Below, piece after piece: positions 24,680 to 33,785 of a stretch of DNA of 33,832 bases; position 1 is the first letter of the stretch; each line of letters begins with the position of its first letter. The notes below the pieces were generated by a model, which worked only from the letters and a program-made list of their open reading frames with translations, searched no databases and was not told the origin of the DNA. The position numbers and the translations under genes were made by a program. Source of the DNA: Amaricoccus sp. (GTDB taxonomy: Bacteria; Pseudomonadota; Alphaproteobacteria; Rhodobacterales; Rhodobacteraceae). The stretch lies in assembly GCF_017993425.1 (NCBI RefSeq), contig NZ_JAGOMQ010000039.1:1-33832 (forward strand), read 5' to 3'.

Positions 24680-26605
24680 TCACGCCACCGCCTCCCGCGC
24701 CGCCGCCCGCGCCGCCGACCGCGCCTCGTCCCAGAGGGCGCAGAGCCGGGCGTAGCGCGTCGCCATCGCCGCGACCGCATCCGCGTCGCCGGTCTCGCCC
24801 TTCATCCAGGCCCGCGCCACGTCGCCGAAGATCGTCCGGCCGACGGCGAAGCCCTTCACGAGGTCGAACCCGGCCGCGGTCTCGAAGCTCGCGGCGAGCT
24901 CGGCCTCCGGCGCGTCGAGGCCGAGGACGACGATGCCGCGGGTATGGGCGTCGTGCGCCTCGATCGCGGCGATCGCGTTGGCCCAGGCGGCGCGCGAGGT
25001 CATCGGCTCGAGCTTCCACCAGTCGGGCCAGACGCCCGCCGCGTAGAACTGGCGGATCAGCGTCGCGGTCGTGTCGTCGTCGACGGGGCCGACCTTCGAC
25101 GGGATGATCTCCAGCAGGAACTCGAGCCGGCTGCGGCGCGACGCCTCCCAGAGCCGCCTCACCGTCGCCTCCTGGCCGGCGCGGGTCTCGGCGTCGTCGT
25201 CGGGGTGGCAGAAGCAGAGCGCCTTGACCACGTCCTCGCGCGCCCACTCGCCGAGGCCGCCGCAGTCGAGCCCGAGCTCGGGCTCCAGCGTCAGCGGGCG
25301 GGAGCCCGGCCACTCGCAGGGCCGGCCGATCCAGAGGCCCGTGCCGGAGGCGGCGTGCAGCGCGGCGCGGCCGAGGCGGTTGTCGCAGAGGATGCCGTAG
25401 CCGGGGCGGCCGTCGGCGACCTCGAGGGCCGCCTTGAGGCACAGCTGCTTGAAGGCGCCGATCTTCGGGAGGGTGGCCCCCTCCATCTCCTCGAGCTGCA
25501 TCCGGTGGTCGAAGGCGAAGACCCGCATCTCCGGCCACGCGCCGGCGCGGGTGGTCGACCAGTGGATCTGCTCGAGCGGCTGGTCGTTCCTCAGGTCCGG
25601 GCGCGCCACGCCGCGGTCGAGGAAGAAGGCGAGCTCCGCCGCCGAGGGATAGGCCGGGGTGCAGCCGTGGCGCGAGACGGCGAAGGCGCCGCAGGCGTTG
25701 GCGTATTTCAGCGCCGTCGGCCAGTCGGCGTCCTCCAGCCAGCCCTTGAGCAGGCCGGAGAAGAAGCCGTCGCCGGCCCCGAGCACGTTGAAGACCTCGA
25801 TCGGGAAGCCGGGGCCGGTCTGGCCGTCGTCGAGGCTCCCCGGAATGGCGCCCTCGAAGGCGACCGCCCCCTTCGCGCCGCGCTTGCAGATCAGCGTCGC
25901 GTCGGAAACGGCGCGCACCGCGCGCAGGGCCTCGAGCGTGTCGGTGGAGCCGCCGGCGATGTGGAACTCCTCCTCGGTGCCGACGATCAGGTCGAAGCGG
26001 CGCAGGGCGGACTGGAGCTTCCGCGTCACCTCGGCGCTCTCGACGAAGCGGCTCTCGCCCTCGCCGTGGCCGGCGACGCCCCAGAGGTTCGGGCGGTAGT
26101 CGATGTCGAGCGCCGTCCGCGCCCCGTGCCGCTTCGCGAGGTCGAGCGCCTTCAGCACGGCCGCCTCGGTCCGCTTGTGGCTGAGATGGGTGCCGGTGAC
26201 CACGAGCGCGCGGGCGTCGGCGAGGAGGCCCTCGTCGATGTCGGCCACGGTCAGCCCCATGTCGGCGCAGTTCTCGCGGTAGAAGATCAGCGGAAACCGC
26301 GCGTCGTCGCGGATCCCCAGCAGCACCAGCGCCGTCAGCCGCTCCGGGTCCACCTTCACCCCGCGCGTGTCCACCCCCTCGCGCCGGAGCTGCTCGACGA
26401 TGAACCGCCCCATGTGCTCGTCGCCCACCCCGGTGATGACCGCGGACCTCAGCCCCAGCCGCGCCGCGCCGCAGGCGATGTTGGTCGGCGAGCCCCCGAT
26501 GTACTTCGAGAAGCTCCCCATGTCCTCCAGCCGACCCCCCACCTGATCCCCGTAAAGGTCAACAGACGAACGCCCAATCGTGATAACGTCCAGCGTCTTG
26601 GTCAT
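24680..26605 (-). CDS. iolC: 5-dehydro-2-deoxygluconokinase fused to a DUF2090 (aldolase-like) domain
   Basis: A 641-residue two-domain protein. Residues about 1-330 are a PfkB-type sugar kinase (GRSSVDLYGDQ, YIGGSPTNIACGAARLGL, and the catalytic NVLGAGDGFFSGLLKG); residues about 350-630 form the DUF2090 domain (VFAFDHRMQLEEM, GILCDNRLG, LEIIPSKVG, GFAVGRTIFGDVARAW). The kinase phosphorylates 2-deoxy-5-keto-gluconate; DUF2090 resembles class-I/II aldolases and probably cleaves the product, replacing a separate iolJ. Bacillus IolC has only the kinase part. GGAAGGG precedes the ATG. The first ~330 bp use G-ending codons more than the rest. Confidence 0.92.
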   Translation of the reverse strand: MTKTLDVITIGRSSVDLYGDQVGGRLEDMGSFSKYIGGSPTNIACGAARLGLRSAVITGVGDEHMGRFIVEQLRREGVDTRGVKVDPERLTALVLLGIRDDARFPLIFYRENCADMGLTVADIDEGLLADARALVVTGTHLSHKRTEAAVLKALDLAKRHGARTALDIDYRPNLWGVAGHGEGESRFVESAEVTRKLQSALRRFDLIVGTEEEFHIAGGSTDTLEALRAVRAVSDATLICKRGAKGAVAFEGAIPGSLDDGQTGPGFPIEVFNVLGAGDGFFSGLLKGWLEDADWPTALKYANACGAFAVSRHGCTPAYPSAAELAFFLDRGVARPDLRNDQPLEQIHWSTTRAGAWPEMRVFAFDHRMQLEEMEGATLPKIGAFKQLCLKAALEVADGRPGYGILCDNRLGRAALHAASGTGLWIGRPCEWPGSRPLTLEPELGLDCGGLGEWAREDVVKALCFCHPDDDAETRAGQEATVRRLWEASRRSRLEFLLEIIPSKVGPVDDDTTATLIRQFYAAGVWPDWWKLEPMTSRAAWANAIAAIEAHDAHTRGIVVLGLDAPEAELAASFETAAGFDLVKGFAVGRTIFGDVARAWMKGETGDADAVAAMATRYARLCALWDEARSAARAAAREAVA

Positions 26606-26632
26606 CTCTCTACCCTTCCAGGACGCGGCGCC

Positions 26633-27430
26633 TCAGGCCCGCTCCGTCAGCGCCTCGGTCACGTGCCCCATGCTCGCGCGGAGCGCGGCCTCCGGGTCGG
26701 CGAGCCCCTGCACCTCCTCGGCGAACGGCTCGAAGCTGAACGGGCCGGCGTAGCCGAGGGCGAGGAGCTCGCGGATCTGCGCGACGTTGCCGAGCCGGTC
26801 GGCATCGTCGACGAGAACCCGGTGCGCGTCGAGCATGTCCTCGACGGCCAGGCCCGGGTCGGTCACGCCCGAGATGTGGACGAGGCCGGTGCGCTCCGGG
26901 AAGAACGCCGTCTCGCCCGCGAGCGTGTGGTGGAAGGTGTCGTGCACCAGCCGGTAGACGTCGCCGCCCCCGGCCGCGTCGATCGCGGCCACCGCCTCGG
27001 CCTTGGTCCGCAGCGAGGAGATCGGGAAGCCCAGCGGCTCGACGAGACCCACGAGCCCGCGCTCGCGCAGGATCGGCGCCAGTGCGACCAGCGCCGCGAC
27101 GAGGTCGGCGCGGGCGACCGGCGTCCCGTCGTTGAGCGGGCACATGACCAGCGCCTTCGCGCCGGCGTCCTTCGCGTAGTCGGCGAGCGCCGTCGCGCGC
27201 GCGGGCAGGTCGCCGGACCAGACGTTGAACGGATAGAGCGCGTTGATCGAGACGAGGGTGACGCCGGCCTTCTCCGCGGCAACCTTCACCGCCTCGGGGG
27301 CGACGCCGCCGACGACGTTCGGCGTGTCGTTGCGGACCTCGACCTCGGCGATCCCGAGCTTGCGGGCGAGGGCGAAGAACTCCGCGACGGGGAGCGACGG
27401 CGTGGTGATGTGGTTGAGCGCGAAGCGCAT
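26633..27430 (-). CDS. TIM-barrel isomerase, IolI-like (2-keto-myo-inositol isomerase family)
   Basis: A 265-residue xylose-isomerase-like TIM barrel. MRFALNHITTP at the start, GIAEVEVRNDT, INALYPFNVW, GLVEPLGFP, LVHDTFHH and HISGVTDP follow the order seen in IolI, which interconverts inososes. This would allow use of inositol isomers other than myo-inositol. Start: the ATG at 27430 has GAGG upstream and matches the family N-terminus; an ATG at 27448 would add six residues. It lies 27 nt before iolC in transcription order and 10 nt after iolG. Hydroxypyruvate isomerase is a less likely alternative. Confidence 0.78.
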   Translation of the reverse strand: MRFALNHITTPSLPVAEFFALARKLGIAEVEVRNDTPNVVGGVAPEAVKVAAEKAGVTLVSINALYPFNVWSGDLPARATALADYAKDAGAKALVMCPLNDGTPVARADLVAALVALAPILRERGLVGLVEPLGFPISSLRTKAEAVAAIDAAGGGDVYRLVHDTFHHTLAGETAFFPERTGLVHISGVTDPGLAVEDMLDAHRVLVDDADRLGNVAQIRELLALGYAGPFSFEPFAEEVQGLADPEAALRASMGHVTEALTERA

Positions 27431-27440
27431 GGCTCTGGCC

Positions 27441-28451
27441 TCAGGCATAGAGCGCCGGACGCGCCGGCAGGGTGATCGGGACGATGGCGCCCGGCGTCTC
27501 CTGCGCCTTGAGGCAGGCGTCGGACGAGATCGCGGCGACGTAGCCGTCCCACGAGGTCGGGCCCGAGGCCGTGCCCTTGGCGGCGGCGTCGATGAAGTCC
27601 TGCAGCTCGACGTCGTAGCTCGCGATGAAGCGGTCCTTCCAGTCGGTCAGGATCGCGTTCTGCAGCTTCGCCTCCTTGCGCATGACGATCGCCATCGGCT
27701 CCGGCAGCCGCGCCAGCCCCTCCTCGCCGACCACCTCGCACTGGATGTCGTAGCCGTAGCGGCAGTTCACGAACACCTCGACGTCGATGCGGATGCCCTT
27801 CGCGGTCTCGAGCAGCACCACCTGCGGGTCCTTGAGGTCGCGCGGGGCGTTCGAGGTGCGGCGAGGGAAGACCACCTGCGCCGAGACGTAGTCGTCGTCG
27901 AGCAGCCAGCGCAGCACGTCGATCTCGTGGATCAGCGTGTCGTTGATCGCCATCGGCGTGGTGTAGTGGTCAGGCACCGTCGGGTTGCGGTGCGCTGCAT
28001 GCACCATGAGCGGCGTGCCGATCGCGCTGTCCACGACCGCCTTCAGCATCCGGTAGCCGGCGTCGTAGCGGCGCATGAAGCCGACCTGCACCAGCCGCCG
28101 GCCGGTCGCCGCCTCGGCGTCGACGATGCGCTTGGCGCCCTCGGCGGTGGTGGCGAGCGGCTTCTCGCAGAAGCAGGGCTTGCCCGCGGCGATGGCGGCG
28201 AGAACATAGGCCTCGTGGGTCTGGCCCCACGAGCAGACGAGGACGGCGTCGACCTCGGGCGAGGCGATCAGCTCCTCGCCGGTCGCGAAGACCGTCGCGT
28301 CGGGGGCGATGTCGGCTTTCACCGCCTTCGCGCTCGCGGCGTCGACGTCCGAAAGGGCGGTGATCTTCGCCCCGGTCAGGACCTGATTGATGCGGCGAGC
28401 GTGGTCGCGGCCGATGGCCCCGGCGCCGATGAGGCCGATGCGGAGGGTCAT
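27441..28451 (-). CDS. iolG: Inositol 2-dehydrogenase
   Basis: A 336-residue GFO/IDH/MocA oxidoreductase. The N-terminal Rossmann motif [16 protein letters not shown], the [10 protein letters not shown] motif with the catalytic lysine of [16 protein letters not shown], and the [15 protein letters not shown] region carrying the conserved Asp/His pair are those of inositol 2-dehydrogenase. It oxidises myo-inositol to 2-keto-myo-inositol with NAD+, the first step of the pathway. Start ATG at 28451; a longer open frame upstream mirrors the IolH-like gene. Confidence 0.92.
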   Translation of the reverse strand: MTLRIGLIGAGAIGRDHARRINQVLTGAKITALSDVDAASAKAVKADIAPDATVFATGEELIASPEVDAVLVCSWGQTHEAYVLAAIAAGKPCFCEKPLATTAEGAKRIVDAEAATGRRLVQVGFMRRYDAGYRMLKAVVDSAIGTPLMVHAAHRNPTVPDHYTTPMAINDTLIHEIDVLRWLLDDDYVSAQVVFPRRTSNAPRDLKDPQVVLLETAKGIRIDVEVFVNCRYGYDIQCEVVGEEGLARLPEPMAIVMRKEAKLQNAILTDWKDRFIASYDVELQDFIDAAAKGTASGPTSWDGYVAAISSDACLKAQETPGAIVPITLPARPALYA

Positions 28452-28459
28452 GTCAGTCC

Positions 28460-29371
28460 TCACTTCCGGAACTTGTCGATGTAGCGCTGCATCTCGGCGC
28501 GCATGAAGCGGCCCGAGGCGTCGGCCCGGTCCTCCCAGGCGAAGACGCAGGCGGTCATGATGCCGTCGAACTCGATCTCGGCGAGCGTGCCGAAGAAGTC
28601 GTCCCACGGCACCTCGCCCTGGCCGATGTCGAGGTGCTGGTGGATGCGGGCCTGCGTGCCCGGCGGGTTCAGGATGTAGCGCAGGCCCGAGGAGGCGCGG
28701 TGGTTGAAGGTGTCGCCGACGTGGACGTGGGCAAGGACGTCGGCGCTCTCCCGCAGCATCGCCACGGTGTCGTCGCCGAAATAGTAGGTGTGCGGCGCGC
28801 AGTAGAGGAACCTCACCCGCCTGGAGTTGACCGTGCGGATGATGTCGAGCGCCGGCTGGATCGTCTCGCACCAGTCCTCGGGGTGGGGCTCGACGTGGAG
28901 GTTGATCCCCTCCTTCTCGAACACCGGCACGAGCTCCTCCATCGACCGCCACCAGGCGTCCTCGCAGGCCTCGATCATGCTGCCGGTGTGGCAGCAGTAG
29001 CAGCTCCCCTTGTCGGGGTGCGGGCCGCGGCCGAACTCGGAGTTCATCGTGTCGACGCCGAGCTCGACCGCGATCTCGATCGCCCGCTTCCAGTGCCGCA
29101 CCGCCGCCTGCCGCTCCGTCTCGTCGTTCGAGGCCCAGCGGTACATCGGCAGGAGCGAGGCGATGCCGACGCCGGCGTCCTCGAAGGCGCGCCTCACCGC
29201 CTTGATCCGCGCCGGGTAGACGCGGGGCGCCTTGAACCATTCGAGGAAGTCGGCGCGGGGGCTGAGCTCCACCCACTCGTAGCCGAGCTCGGCCACCTTG
29301 CCGGGCAGGGCCTCGAGCGACAGGTGGCGGTGCATGAACGGGTCGAGGGCGATCTTCACCGTGGTCTCCAT
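28460..29371 (-). CDS. TIM-barrel sugar isomerase/epimerase, IolH-like
   Basis: A 303-residue xylose-isomerase-like protein. [75 protein letters not shown] and [15 protein letters not shown] are recognisable and resemble Bacillus IolH, whose exact reaction is unsettled. A CYCCH patch (about residues 130-135) is a noteworthy local insertion. The ATG at 29371 lacks a clear binding site; a GTG four codons in (29359) has GGAG before it and matches the family start better, so the true start may be there. It follows the ATPase gene by 23 nt. Confidence 0.8.
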   Translation of the reverse strand: METTVKIALDPFMHRHLSLEALPGKVAELGYEWVELSPRADFLEWFKAPRVYPARIKAVRRAFEDAGVGIASLLPMYRWASNDETERQAAVRHWKRAIEIAVELGVDTMNSEFGRGPHPDKGSCYCCHTGSMIEACEDAWWRSMEELVPVFEKEGINLHVEPHPEDWCETIQPALDIIRTVNSRRVRFLYCAPHTYYFGDDTVAMLRESADVLAHVHVGDTFNHRASSGLRYILNPPGTQARIHQHLDIGQGEVPWDDFFGTLAEIEFDGIMTACVFAWEDRADASGRFMRAEMQRYIDKFRK

Positions 29372-29394
29372 TGCGAAAGGGGATCTGGCGCCGC

Positions 29395-30222
29395 TCAGGC
29401 GACGCCGGCGTACTGCTCCTGGGTCTTGGCGCCGGTGATGTAGGCGACCACGTCCTGGCCGTCGGTCTCCTCCTTGCGGAGGTTGGCGCAGATCCGTCCG
29501 CGCCGCCACACGACGATCCGGTCGCAGAGGTCCATCACCTGCCGCATGTTGTGGCTGATGAGGATCAGGGGCTCGCCCTGCTCCTTCAGCGTGCGGATGA
29601 TGTTCTCGACCTGGGCGGTCTCCTGCACCCCGAGCGCCGCGGTCGGCTCGTCCATGATGGTGAGCTTCGAGTGGAAGGTCGCGGTGCGGGCGATCGCGAC
29701 GCACTGGCGCTGGCCGCCCGACATGTTCTGGATGGTGTTGTGGATGTTCGGGATCTTCACTCCGGTCTTCTGCAGCCCGGCGAGCGTCGCGTCGCGCATC
29801 CCCTTGTAGTCGAGGATCGAGAACGGCCCGAGGTTGAGGCGGATCTTCTCGCGCCCGAGGAAGAGGTTGTCGGGCACGTCGAGATGGTCGGCGAGGGCGA
29901 GGGTCTGGAACACCGTCTCGATCCCGGCCTCGCGGGCCTCGAGCGGTCCGGCGAAGTCGACGTACTCGCCGTTGAACCACACCTTGCCTCCGGTCCGCCG
30001 CTCCACGGCGGTGATCTGCCGCACGAAGGTCGACTTGCCCGCGCCGTTGTCGCCCATGATGGCGACGTGCTCGCCCTTCCGGATCTCGAAGTTGCAGTCG
30101 ACGAGGGCATGGACGCCGCCGTAGTGCTTGGTCAGCCCCTCGGTCCGCAGAATGACCTCGCCGAGGGCCTTGTCGGAGTGGGGGGCGTTCTTGCCCGAGA
30201 TGTTGGTCCGGATGTCGCTCAT
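29395..30222 (-). CDS. Sugar (inositol-type) ABC transporter, single-domain ATPase
   Basis: A 275-residue ATPase with one nucleotide-binding domain: Walker [10 protein letters not shown] (57-65), signature [14 protein letters not shown], Walker [13 protein letters not shown], and the ISHNMRQV switch region. Most sugar importers of this CUT2 class have a duplicated ATPase of about 500 residues; the short form as in FrcA of rhizobia is used here. It should power the adjacent permease. GAGGAGAT before the ATG overlaps the permease stop. Confidence 0.9.
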   Translation of the reverse strand: MSDIRTNISGKNAPHSDKALGEVILRTEGLTKHYGGVHALVDCNFEIRKGEHVAIMGDNGAGKSTFVRQITAVERRTGGKVWFNGEYVDFAGPLEAREAGIETVFQTLALADHLDVPDNLFLGREKIRLNLGPFSILDYKGMRDATLAGLQKTGVKIPNIHNTIQNMSGGQRQCVAIARTATFHSKLTIMDEPTAALGVQETAQVENIIRTLKEQGEPLILISHNMRQVMDLCDRIVVWRRGRICANLRKEETDGQDVVAYITGAKTQEQYAGVA

Positions 30223-30234
30223 GGCTGTATCTCC

Positions 30235-31314
30235 TCACATCCGGGACGAGGCGCGGCGCTGGCGCCACTGGTCGAGCACGACGGCCCCGACGATGATCAC
30301 GCCCTTGACCATCTCCTGATAGTAGGCGTCGAGCTTGAGGAAGGTGAACCCGGAGATGATCACCCCGAAGATCAGCGCGCCGAGCACGGTGCCGAGGATC
30401 GAGCCGCGGCCGCCGGAGAGGCTGACCCCGCCGATCACCGTCATCGCGATGGCGTCGAGCTCGTACATGGTGCCCATGCCGGCCTGCGCGGTCAGGTTCT
30501 TCGACGAGAGGACGATGGCGGCGACGGAGGCGAGGATCGCGGCGATCGCGTAGACCATCACCTTGTGCCGGTCGACCTTGATGCCCGACATCCGCGCCGC
30601 CGCCTCGTTCGAGCCGATGGCGTAGGTGTGCTTGCCGTAGACGGTGTGGCGCAGGATGAGGTGGAAGAGGATGGCCAGCGCGATGAAGATGAAGACCGGC
30701 GTCATCCCCTTGCCGATCGCGGCGTAGCTCTCGGTCGGGAAGCTGATCGGCTCGCCCTTCGACCACCACTTGGCGACGCCGCGGGCGGTGACCATCATGC
30801 CGAGCGTGGCGATGAACGGCGGGATCTTCGTCCAGGCGATCAGGCTGCCGTTGATCAGGCCGGCGACGAGGCCGCAGGCGAGGCCGACGATCACGGGCGC
30901 AAGCACCGAGAGATCCTGCCAGCCCTCGGGCAGCATCATCTTCGGGTTCGGCTGGCCGTTGACCAGCGAAACCTGGGCGAAGCTCATCGCGATCATCGCC
31001 GTGGCGCCGACCACCGAGCCGGACGAGAGGTCGATGCCGCCGAGGATGATCACCTGCGTGACGCCGATGGCGATGATGCCGATGATCGACACCTGCAGGA
31101 TGATGATGTTGAGCCGCGCGGTGTTGAAGATCGAGGTGGCGTTCTCCCGCGTGTTGAACAGGAAGGAGTCGCCCATCAGCAGCCAGCCCAGCGCCTCGAA
31201 GACCGCGACGAGAAGGATCAGGGCAAAGAAGACGTTGAGCTCGGGGGGACGGTGCCGCTTCGATGCATCGAAGGTCAGGCCACCGACGCCATGCGTGGTC
31301 TGGGACTGCGCCAT
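30235..31314 (-). CDS. Sugar (inositol-type) ABC transporter permease
   Basis: A 359-residue CUT2 permease (RbsC/FrcC family). About 30 hydrophilic residues precede the first membrane segment. Family blocks are IGVTQVIILGGIDLSSGSVVG, KIPPFIATLGMMVTARG, YAIGSNEAAARMSGIKVDRHKV (EAA-like loop contacting the ATPase) and TVIGGVSLSGGRGSILGTVLGA. Encoded in the inositol locus between binding protein and ATPase, it most likely imports inositol. The gap to the binding-protein gene contains a strong hairpin. Confidence 0.9.
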   Translation of the reverse strand: MAQSQTTHGVGGLTFDASKRHRPPELNVFFALILLVAVFEALGWLLMGDSFLFNTRENATSIFNTARLNIIILQVSIIGIIAIGVTQVIILGGIDLSSGSVVGATAMIAMSFAQVSLVNGQPNPKMMLPEGWQDLSVLAPVIVGLACGLVAGLINGSLIAWTKIPPFIATLGMMVTARGVAKWWSKGEPISFPTESYAAIGKGMTPVFIFIALAILFHLILRHTVYGKHTYAIGSNEAAARMSGIKVDRHKVMVYAIAAILASVAAIVLSSKNLTAQAGMGTMYELDAIAMTVIGGVSLSGGRGSILGTVLGALIFGVIISGFTFLKLDAYYQEMVKGVIIVGAVVLDQWRQRRASSRM

Positions 31315-31375
31315 GTCGATTTTCCTAGAGTGCGACGCCCTCAGGGCGGGGCCTGTCCGTCGCAGGGGCGGGAGC

Positions 31376-31398
31376 GGGCCGGCGCGCGTCGCCGGCCC
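31376..31398 (-). other. Stem-loop between binding-protein and permease genes
   Basis: A 9-bp perfect stem (GGGCCGGCG 31376-31384 with CGCCGGCCC 31390-31398, 5-nt loop) lies in the 108-nt gap between the binding-protein gene and the permease gene, 24 nt after the former's stop. No T-run follows. Such loops often stabilise the upstream mRNA so that the periplasmic protein is made in excess; partial termination is the other possibility. Confidence 0.55.
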
Positions 31399-31422
31399 CG
31401 GGGAGGCACGCGCTTGCGCGCC

Positions 31423-32367
31423 TCAGTTCTTCTTCAGGAAGTCGCCCATGTTCGCCGGCGTGACGAGCTGGAAGGGGATGTAGACCTTCTGCTCGACGCT
31501 CTCGCCCTTGGCGAGCTTCAGCGCCGCGTCGAGCGCCCCCGAGCCCTGGCCGGCCGCGTCCTGGAACACGGTCACGTCGAGATCGCCCGCCTGCATCGCC
31601 TGGAGCGCGTCCTGGGTCGCGTCGACGCCGCCGACCACCACCGACTTCATGTCGATGCCCGCGGCCTTCATCGCCTGGATGGCGCCGATCGCCGACTCGT
31701 CGTTGTTGGCGATCACCCCGTCGAAGTCGGCGCCCGTCGACAGCCAGTTGGTCATCAGGTTCTGCGCGACGTCGCGCTGCCAGTTCGAGGTCTGCTTGTC
31801 GATGATGTTGACCTTCACGCCGCAGTCGGGCCCGCCGATCACGTCGAGGATGTCCTGGGTGCGCTGCTGCGCCGCCTGGTTCGAGAGCTCGCCCATGATG
31901 ACGTAGACGTTCGCCTCGGTCTTGCCGGCCTCCTTGAACAGCCGGCAGGCCTCGAGGGTCTCGAGCGTCCCGGACTCGCGCTCGTCCGAGGCGACGAAGG
32001 CCTGGTTGTCGGGCAGGCTGTCGACGTTGATCGGCTGGCGGTTGACGAAGACGAGCGGGATGCCCGCGCCCTCGGCCGCGTTCGACATCGCCTGCGTCGC
32101 CGAGGTGTCGACCGGGTTCACGATGATCGCGTCGACGCCCGACGCGATGAAGTTGTTGATCTGGTCGAGCTGCTTGGCCACGTCGTTCTGCGCGTCCTCG
32201 ATCTGCACGTCGACGCCGTCGAGAGTGCCCGCATACTGGATGAGCCCGTTGCGGAGCACGGTCAGGAAGTTGTCGTCGAAGAGCGCCATCGAGACGCCGA
32301 CGTTCGCCGCCGAGGCGCCGCTCGCAATCGAGACGAGCACGGCGGCCGATGCCAGAAGGTTTCTCAT
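31423..32367 (-). CDS. Sugar (inositol-type) ABC transporter, periplasmic binding protein
   Basis: A 314-residue family-4 (RbsB-like) sugar-binding protein. A signal peptide covers residues 1-20 (MRNLLASAAVLVSIASGASA). The mature protein shows VGVSMALFDDNFLTVLRNGL, QIEDAQNDVAKQLDQINNFIASGVDAIIVNPVDTSA, GIPLVFVNRQP and the second-lobe FDGVIANNDESAIGAIQAMKAAG. Its position next to iol genes points to myo-inositol as ligand, as for IbpA-type proteins. GGAGGAAAAA before the ATG is a strong ribosome binding site. First gene of the transporter set. Confidence 0.9.
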   Translation of the reverse strand: MRNLLASAAVLVSIASGASAANVGVSMALFDDNFLTVLRNGLIQYAGTLDGVDVQIEDAQNDVAKQLDQINNFIASGVDAIIVNPVDTSATQAMSNAAEGAGIPLVFVNRQPINVDSLPDNQAFVASDERESGTLETLEACRLFKEAGKTEANVYVIMGELSNQAAQQRTQDILDVIGGPDCGVKVNIIDKQTSNWQRDVAQNLMTNWLSTGADFDGVIANNDESAIGAIQAMKAAGIDMKSVVVGGVDATQDALQAMQAGDLDVTVFQDAAGQGSGALDAALKLAKGESVEQKVYIPFQLVTPANMGDFLKKN

Positions 32368-32593
32368 TTTTTCCTCCGCTGAGCGCCCTCCGGGGGCGAC
32401 CTGTTAATTCTCACGTCAGGGGGACGACGCAGCACGGACCCTCGGTCCGTCATCATTCCCCCGAGCCGGCTCTCGCTTCGCTGGCCCACCCGATGGTTGC
32501 CAGCATGGCTGCGCCCGGTCAATCGACTGCGAGCCGTGTTCCCCATCATTCATGCCGCAAAACGCACCATACAAATGATGTAAGTCCATCACG
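32368..32593 (-). promoter_or_regulatory. Upstream region of the inositol transport/catabolism run
   Basis: This 226-nt gap holds several candidate sites. A 7-bp palindrome (ACGGACC-CTC-GGTCCGT) is at 32434-32450. CATCATT occurs at 32451-32457 and 32544-32550 and its complement AATGATG at 32574-32580. CAGC-ATG-GCTG (32501-32511) lies just downstream of a TTGACC -35-like box on the - strand (32517-32522). A similar arrangement, TTGACC followed by CGC-ATG-GCG, stands before the LacI gene (33669-33688). These are candidate LacI-family operators, not proven. Confidence 0.4.
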
Positions 32594-33622
32594 TCAGAGC
32601 GACTCCGGGGTCCAGAGCTCGAACGGCAGGAACCGCTGGCCAGGCGTCTCCGCCATGCCCTTCTCCACGGCGTGGATCATCAGTGGGATGAGCTCGGCGC
32701 AGAGCTGGGGAAGCGGCGTGCGGAGCACGATCTTGACCGTTCCGTCCTGGAGCGCCTCGCGCGACTCGTCGGTCAGCTCGTTGACCACGAGCATCACCTC
32801 GTTCGCCCGGCCGGACTCGCGCATCGCCGCGATCGCGCCTTCCATGCCGCCGCCCGCGCAGTAGATGCCGGAGAGGTCCGGATGCGATTCGAGCAGGGCG
32901 TGCGTGGCCTCGTAGGTGACCTGGCGCTCCTCGAGGTTCAGAATGGTCCCCAGCATCTCGATGTCCGGGGCGTATTCGCGAAACGAGCTGCGCAGCCCGG
33001 TCTCCCGCAGCTGGTGGCCGTGGAAGCGGTTGCCGCCCACGAACGTCACGACCTTGCCGGGGCGGCGCGCGATCCGGGCCATCAGCCAGCCGATCGCGCG
33101 GCCGACCTTGAGGTTGTTCAGCCCGACATAGCCTTCGCGCACGCCCTGCGCGAAATCGGACAGCAGCGAGAACGTCGGCACGCCGCGGGCGCGCAGGTCC
33201 TCGACGGCGCGCGTGACCTCGTGGTGGTCGAGCCCGGTGGCCGCGACGGCGTGAACCTTGCCCCGCATCCATCCCAGCATCTCGGCGAGCTCGGACGGGC
33301 GGGTGCTCTCCGCGAAGCGGACGGTCGCGCGCAGCCGGTGATCGGCGTGTGCCCGGAGCTGGTCCTCGATCTCGGCCGCGAAGGCCTGGTAGAAGGCGTG
33401 GCCGCCCTTCTGCAGGATGATCCCGAAATGCATCTCGGGAAGGTCCGCCAGCATCCGGCTGTGGATCGCGTTCGCGCCGTGATAGCCGATGCGCCGGGCC
33501 GCCTCATGCACCTTGCGCGCGGTCTCCTCCCGCACCTTCACGCGCCCGTTCAGGACGCGATCGACCGTGGCGACGCTGACGCCGGCTTCGCGCGAGAGGT
33601 CCGCGATCGTCGCTCGCTTCAT
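32594..33622 (-). CDS. LacI-family transcriptional regulator of the inositol locus
   Basis: A 342-residue LacI regulator. The N-terminal helix-turn-helix and hinge are MKRATIADLSREAGVSVATVDRVLNGR followed by VREETARKVHEAARRIGYH; the rest is a periplasmic-binding-protein-like effector domain (MHFGIILQKGGHAFYQAFAAEI, VPTFSLLSDF, GKVVTFVGGNRFHGHQ, LSGIYCAGGGMEGAIAAM). It lies upstream of, and in the same direction as, the transporter and iol genes, so inositol or a breakdown product is the likely inducer. Most alphaproteobacterial inositol regulators I recall are RpiR-type, so a LacI type is of note. Confidence 0.9.
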   Translation of the reverse strand: MKRATIADLSREAGVSVATVDRVLNGRVKVREETARKVHEAARRIGYHGANAIHSRMLADLPEMHFGIILQKGGHAFYQAFAAEIEDQLRAHADHRLRATVRFAESTRPSELAEMLGWMRGKVHAVAATGLDHHEVTRAVEDLRARGVPTFSLLSDFAQGVREGYVGLNNLKVGRAIGWLMARIARRPGKVVTFVGGNRFHGHQLRETGLRSSFREYAPDIEMLGTILNLEERQVTYEATHALLESHPDLSGIYCAGGGMEGAIAAMRESGRANEVMLVVNELTDESREALQDGTVKIVLRTPLPQLCAELIPLMIHAVEKGMAETPGQRFLPFELWTPESL

Positions 33623-33668
33623 GAAACCGGCTCGCCTCGCATGATGCGATCACCTCACGATGATGGGT

Positions 33669-33688
33669 CGCCATGCGCCAGCGGTCAA
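33669..33688 (-). promoter_or_regulatory. Candidate promoter and operator of the LacI gene
   Basis: On the - strand TTGACC (33683-33688) is followed after 17 nt by CATCAT, a weak -10 box. CGC-ATG-GCG, an inverted repeat at 33669-33677, lies within the spacer. The arrangement resembles that before the binding-protein gene, so both may be bound by the LacI protein. GATGATG-type repeats at 33639-33664 add further symmetry. Confidence 0.35.
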
Positions 33689-33785
33689 TCCCTCAAACCA
33701 CGACCCCAGGGTTCCGAACTCATGTGACAGGTGACAGGCGGGGATTTCTCTGAATCGATGCGGCGGCCCTGAATCGGAGCCGCGC

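Noticed and set aside
29371-32382. + strand open frame of 1003 codons opposite the ABC transporter genes
   Set aside because: Asp/Glu/His/Arg-rich antisense shadow; the - strand genes below it carry clear Walker, permease and signal-peptide features.
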